Assembly: GCA_004295885.1 (NCBI GenBank)
Contig: SEDG01000196.1
Coordinates: 1-6,348, forward strand
Direction of reading: 5' to 3'
Length of the DNA stretch: 6,348 bases
Origin: Pedobacter sp.
GTDB taxonomy: Bacteria; Bacteroidota; Bacteroidia; Sphingobacteriales; Sphingobacteriaceae
Shown: in pieces, positions 6,134 to 6,348 of the stretch
How positions within the stretch are numbered: the stretch's first letter is position 1
Layout: each line of letters opens with the position of its first letter
Position numbers and translations under genes: made by a program
The notes under the pieces: generated by a model
The model's input: the letters and a program-made list of their open reading frames with translations, nothing else
Databases searched by the model: none
Told to the model about the DNA's origin: nothing

Positions 6134-6162
6134 AAAGCCTTAGAGAAATCTAAGGCTTTTTT
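6134..6162 (+). terminator. intrinsic terminator of the tRNA-Leu gene
   Basis: AAAGCCTTAGA (6134-6144) and TCTAAGGCTTT (6149-6159) form a perfect 11-bp stem with a GAAA tetraloop, ending in a T6 run (6157-6162). It lies 6 bp after the tRNA, so the transcript is probably a single-tRNA unit. Confidence 0.92.
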
Positions 6163-6348
6163 GTTATGCTTTTTTTAAATCATCCCAAATAATTAAAAAG
6201 CTATCCTTACCTTCGGCTATCCCTATCATAACCTATGTGCAAGCTTAGCTTCAACAACATTTCGTTAAAAAATAGCACGTTTTGGTCCGAACTCATTGGT
6301 ACTTCTTCAATGTTCAGTTTAGAAAGCAGGATATTTCACTCTATTAGT

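Noticed and set aside
6163..6348. tRNA-adjacent integration site or mobile element remnant downstream of tRNA-Leu
   Set aside because: No repeat of the tRNA 3' end, no integrase and no inverted repeats are visible in the 186 bp available.

Overview
The window is AT-rich DNA from a member of the Bacteroidota, most likely of the Pedobacter/Sphingobacteriaceae kind. This is judged from the protein families, the lack of Shine-Dalgarno sequences before most genes, and a textbook Bacteroidota promoter (TTTG, 20 nt, TACATTTG) in front of a tRNA gene. The genus is inferred from remembered family resemblance, not from a search.

Left part (1-1964, plus strand): four closely spaced genes resembling a stress-associated cluster. 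They are a DUF6766-type membrane protein, a SpoIIAA-like protein, a small membrane protein, and a general-stress pyridoxamine 5'-phosphate oxidase-like (split-barrel flavin) protein. Three of the four look damaged. The DUF6766 gene enters from outside the window and is split by one extra base in an A6 run. The small membrane gene loses its C-terminus, and the flavoprotein gene lacks a start codon, at what looks like a common deletion junction near 1410-1440. Either this cluster is decaying or the sequence here carries errors; the two long genes to the right are intact.

Middle (1965-5824): a hairpin separates the left cluster from a GH130 mannoside phosphorylase/mannosidase gene (plus strand). 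This gene converges on a 759-residue minus-strand gene that fuses a GT4-type glycosyltransferase to an alpha/alpha-toroid (six-hairpin glycosidase-like) domain. The two stop codons are 14 bp apart. The terminator hairpin between them also encodes the last residues of the glycosyltransferase. Neither protein has a signal peptide, so together they suggest cytoplasmic synthesis and turnover of a mannose-containing glycan. No substrate can be read from the sequence. This pair is the most interesting content of the window.

Right part (5825-6348): a 220-bp region upstream of the glycosyltransferase gene holds repeated GTTGTT/AACAAC elements and the tRNA promoter. It is followed by tRNA-Leu(CAA), which has an apparent U-U mismatch in the anticodon stem, and by a strong terminator. 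The last 186 bp contain no gene that can be supported.
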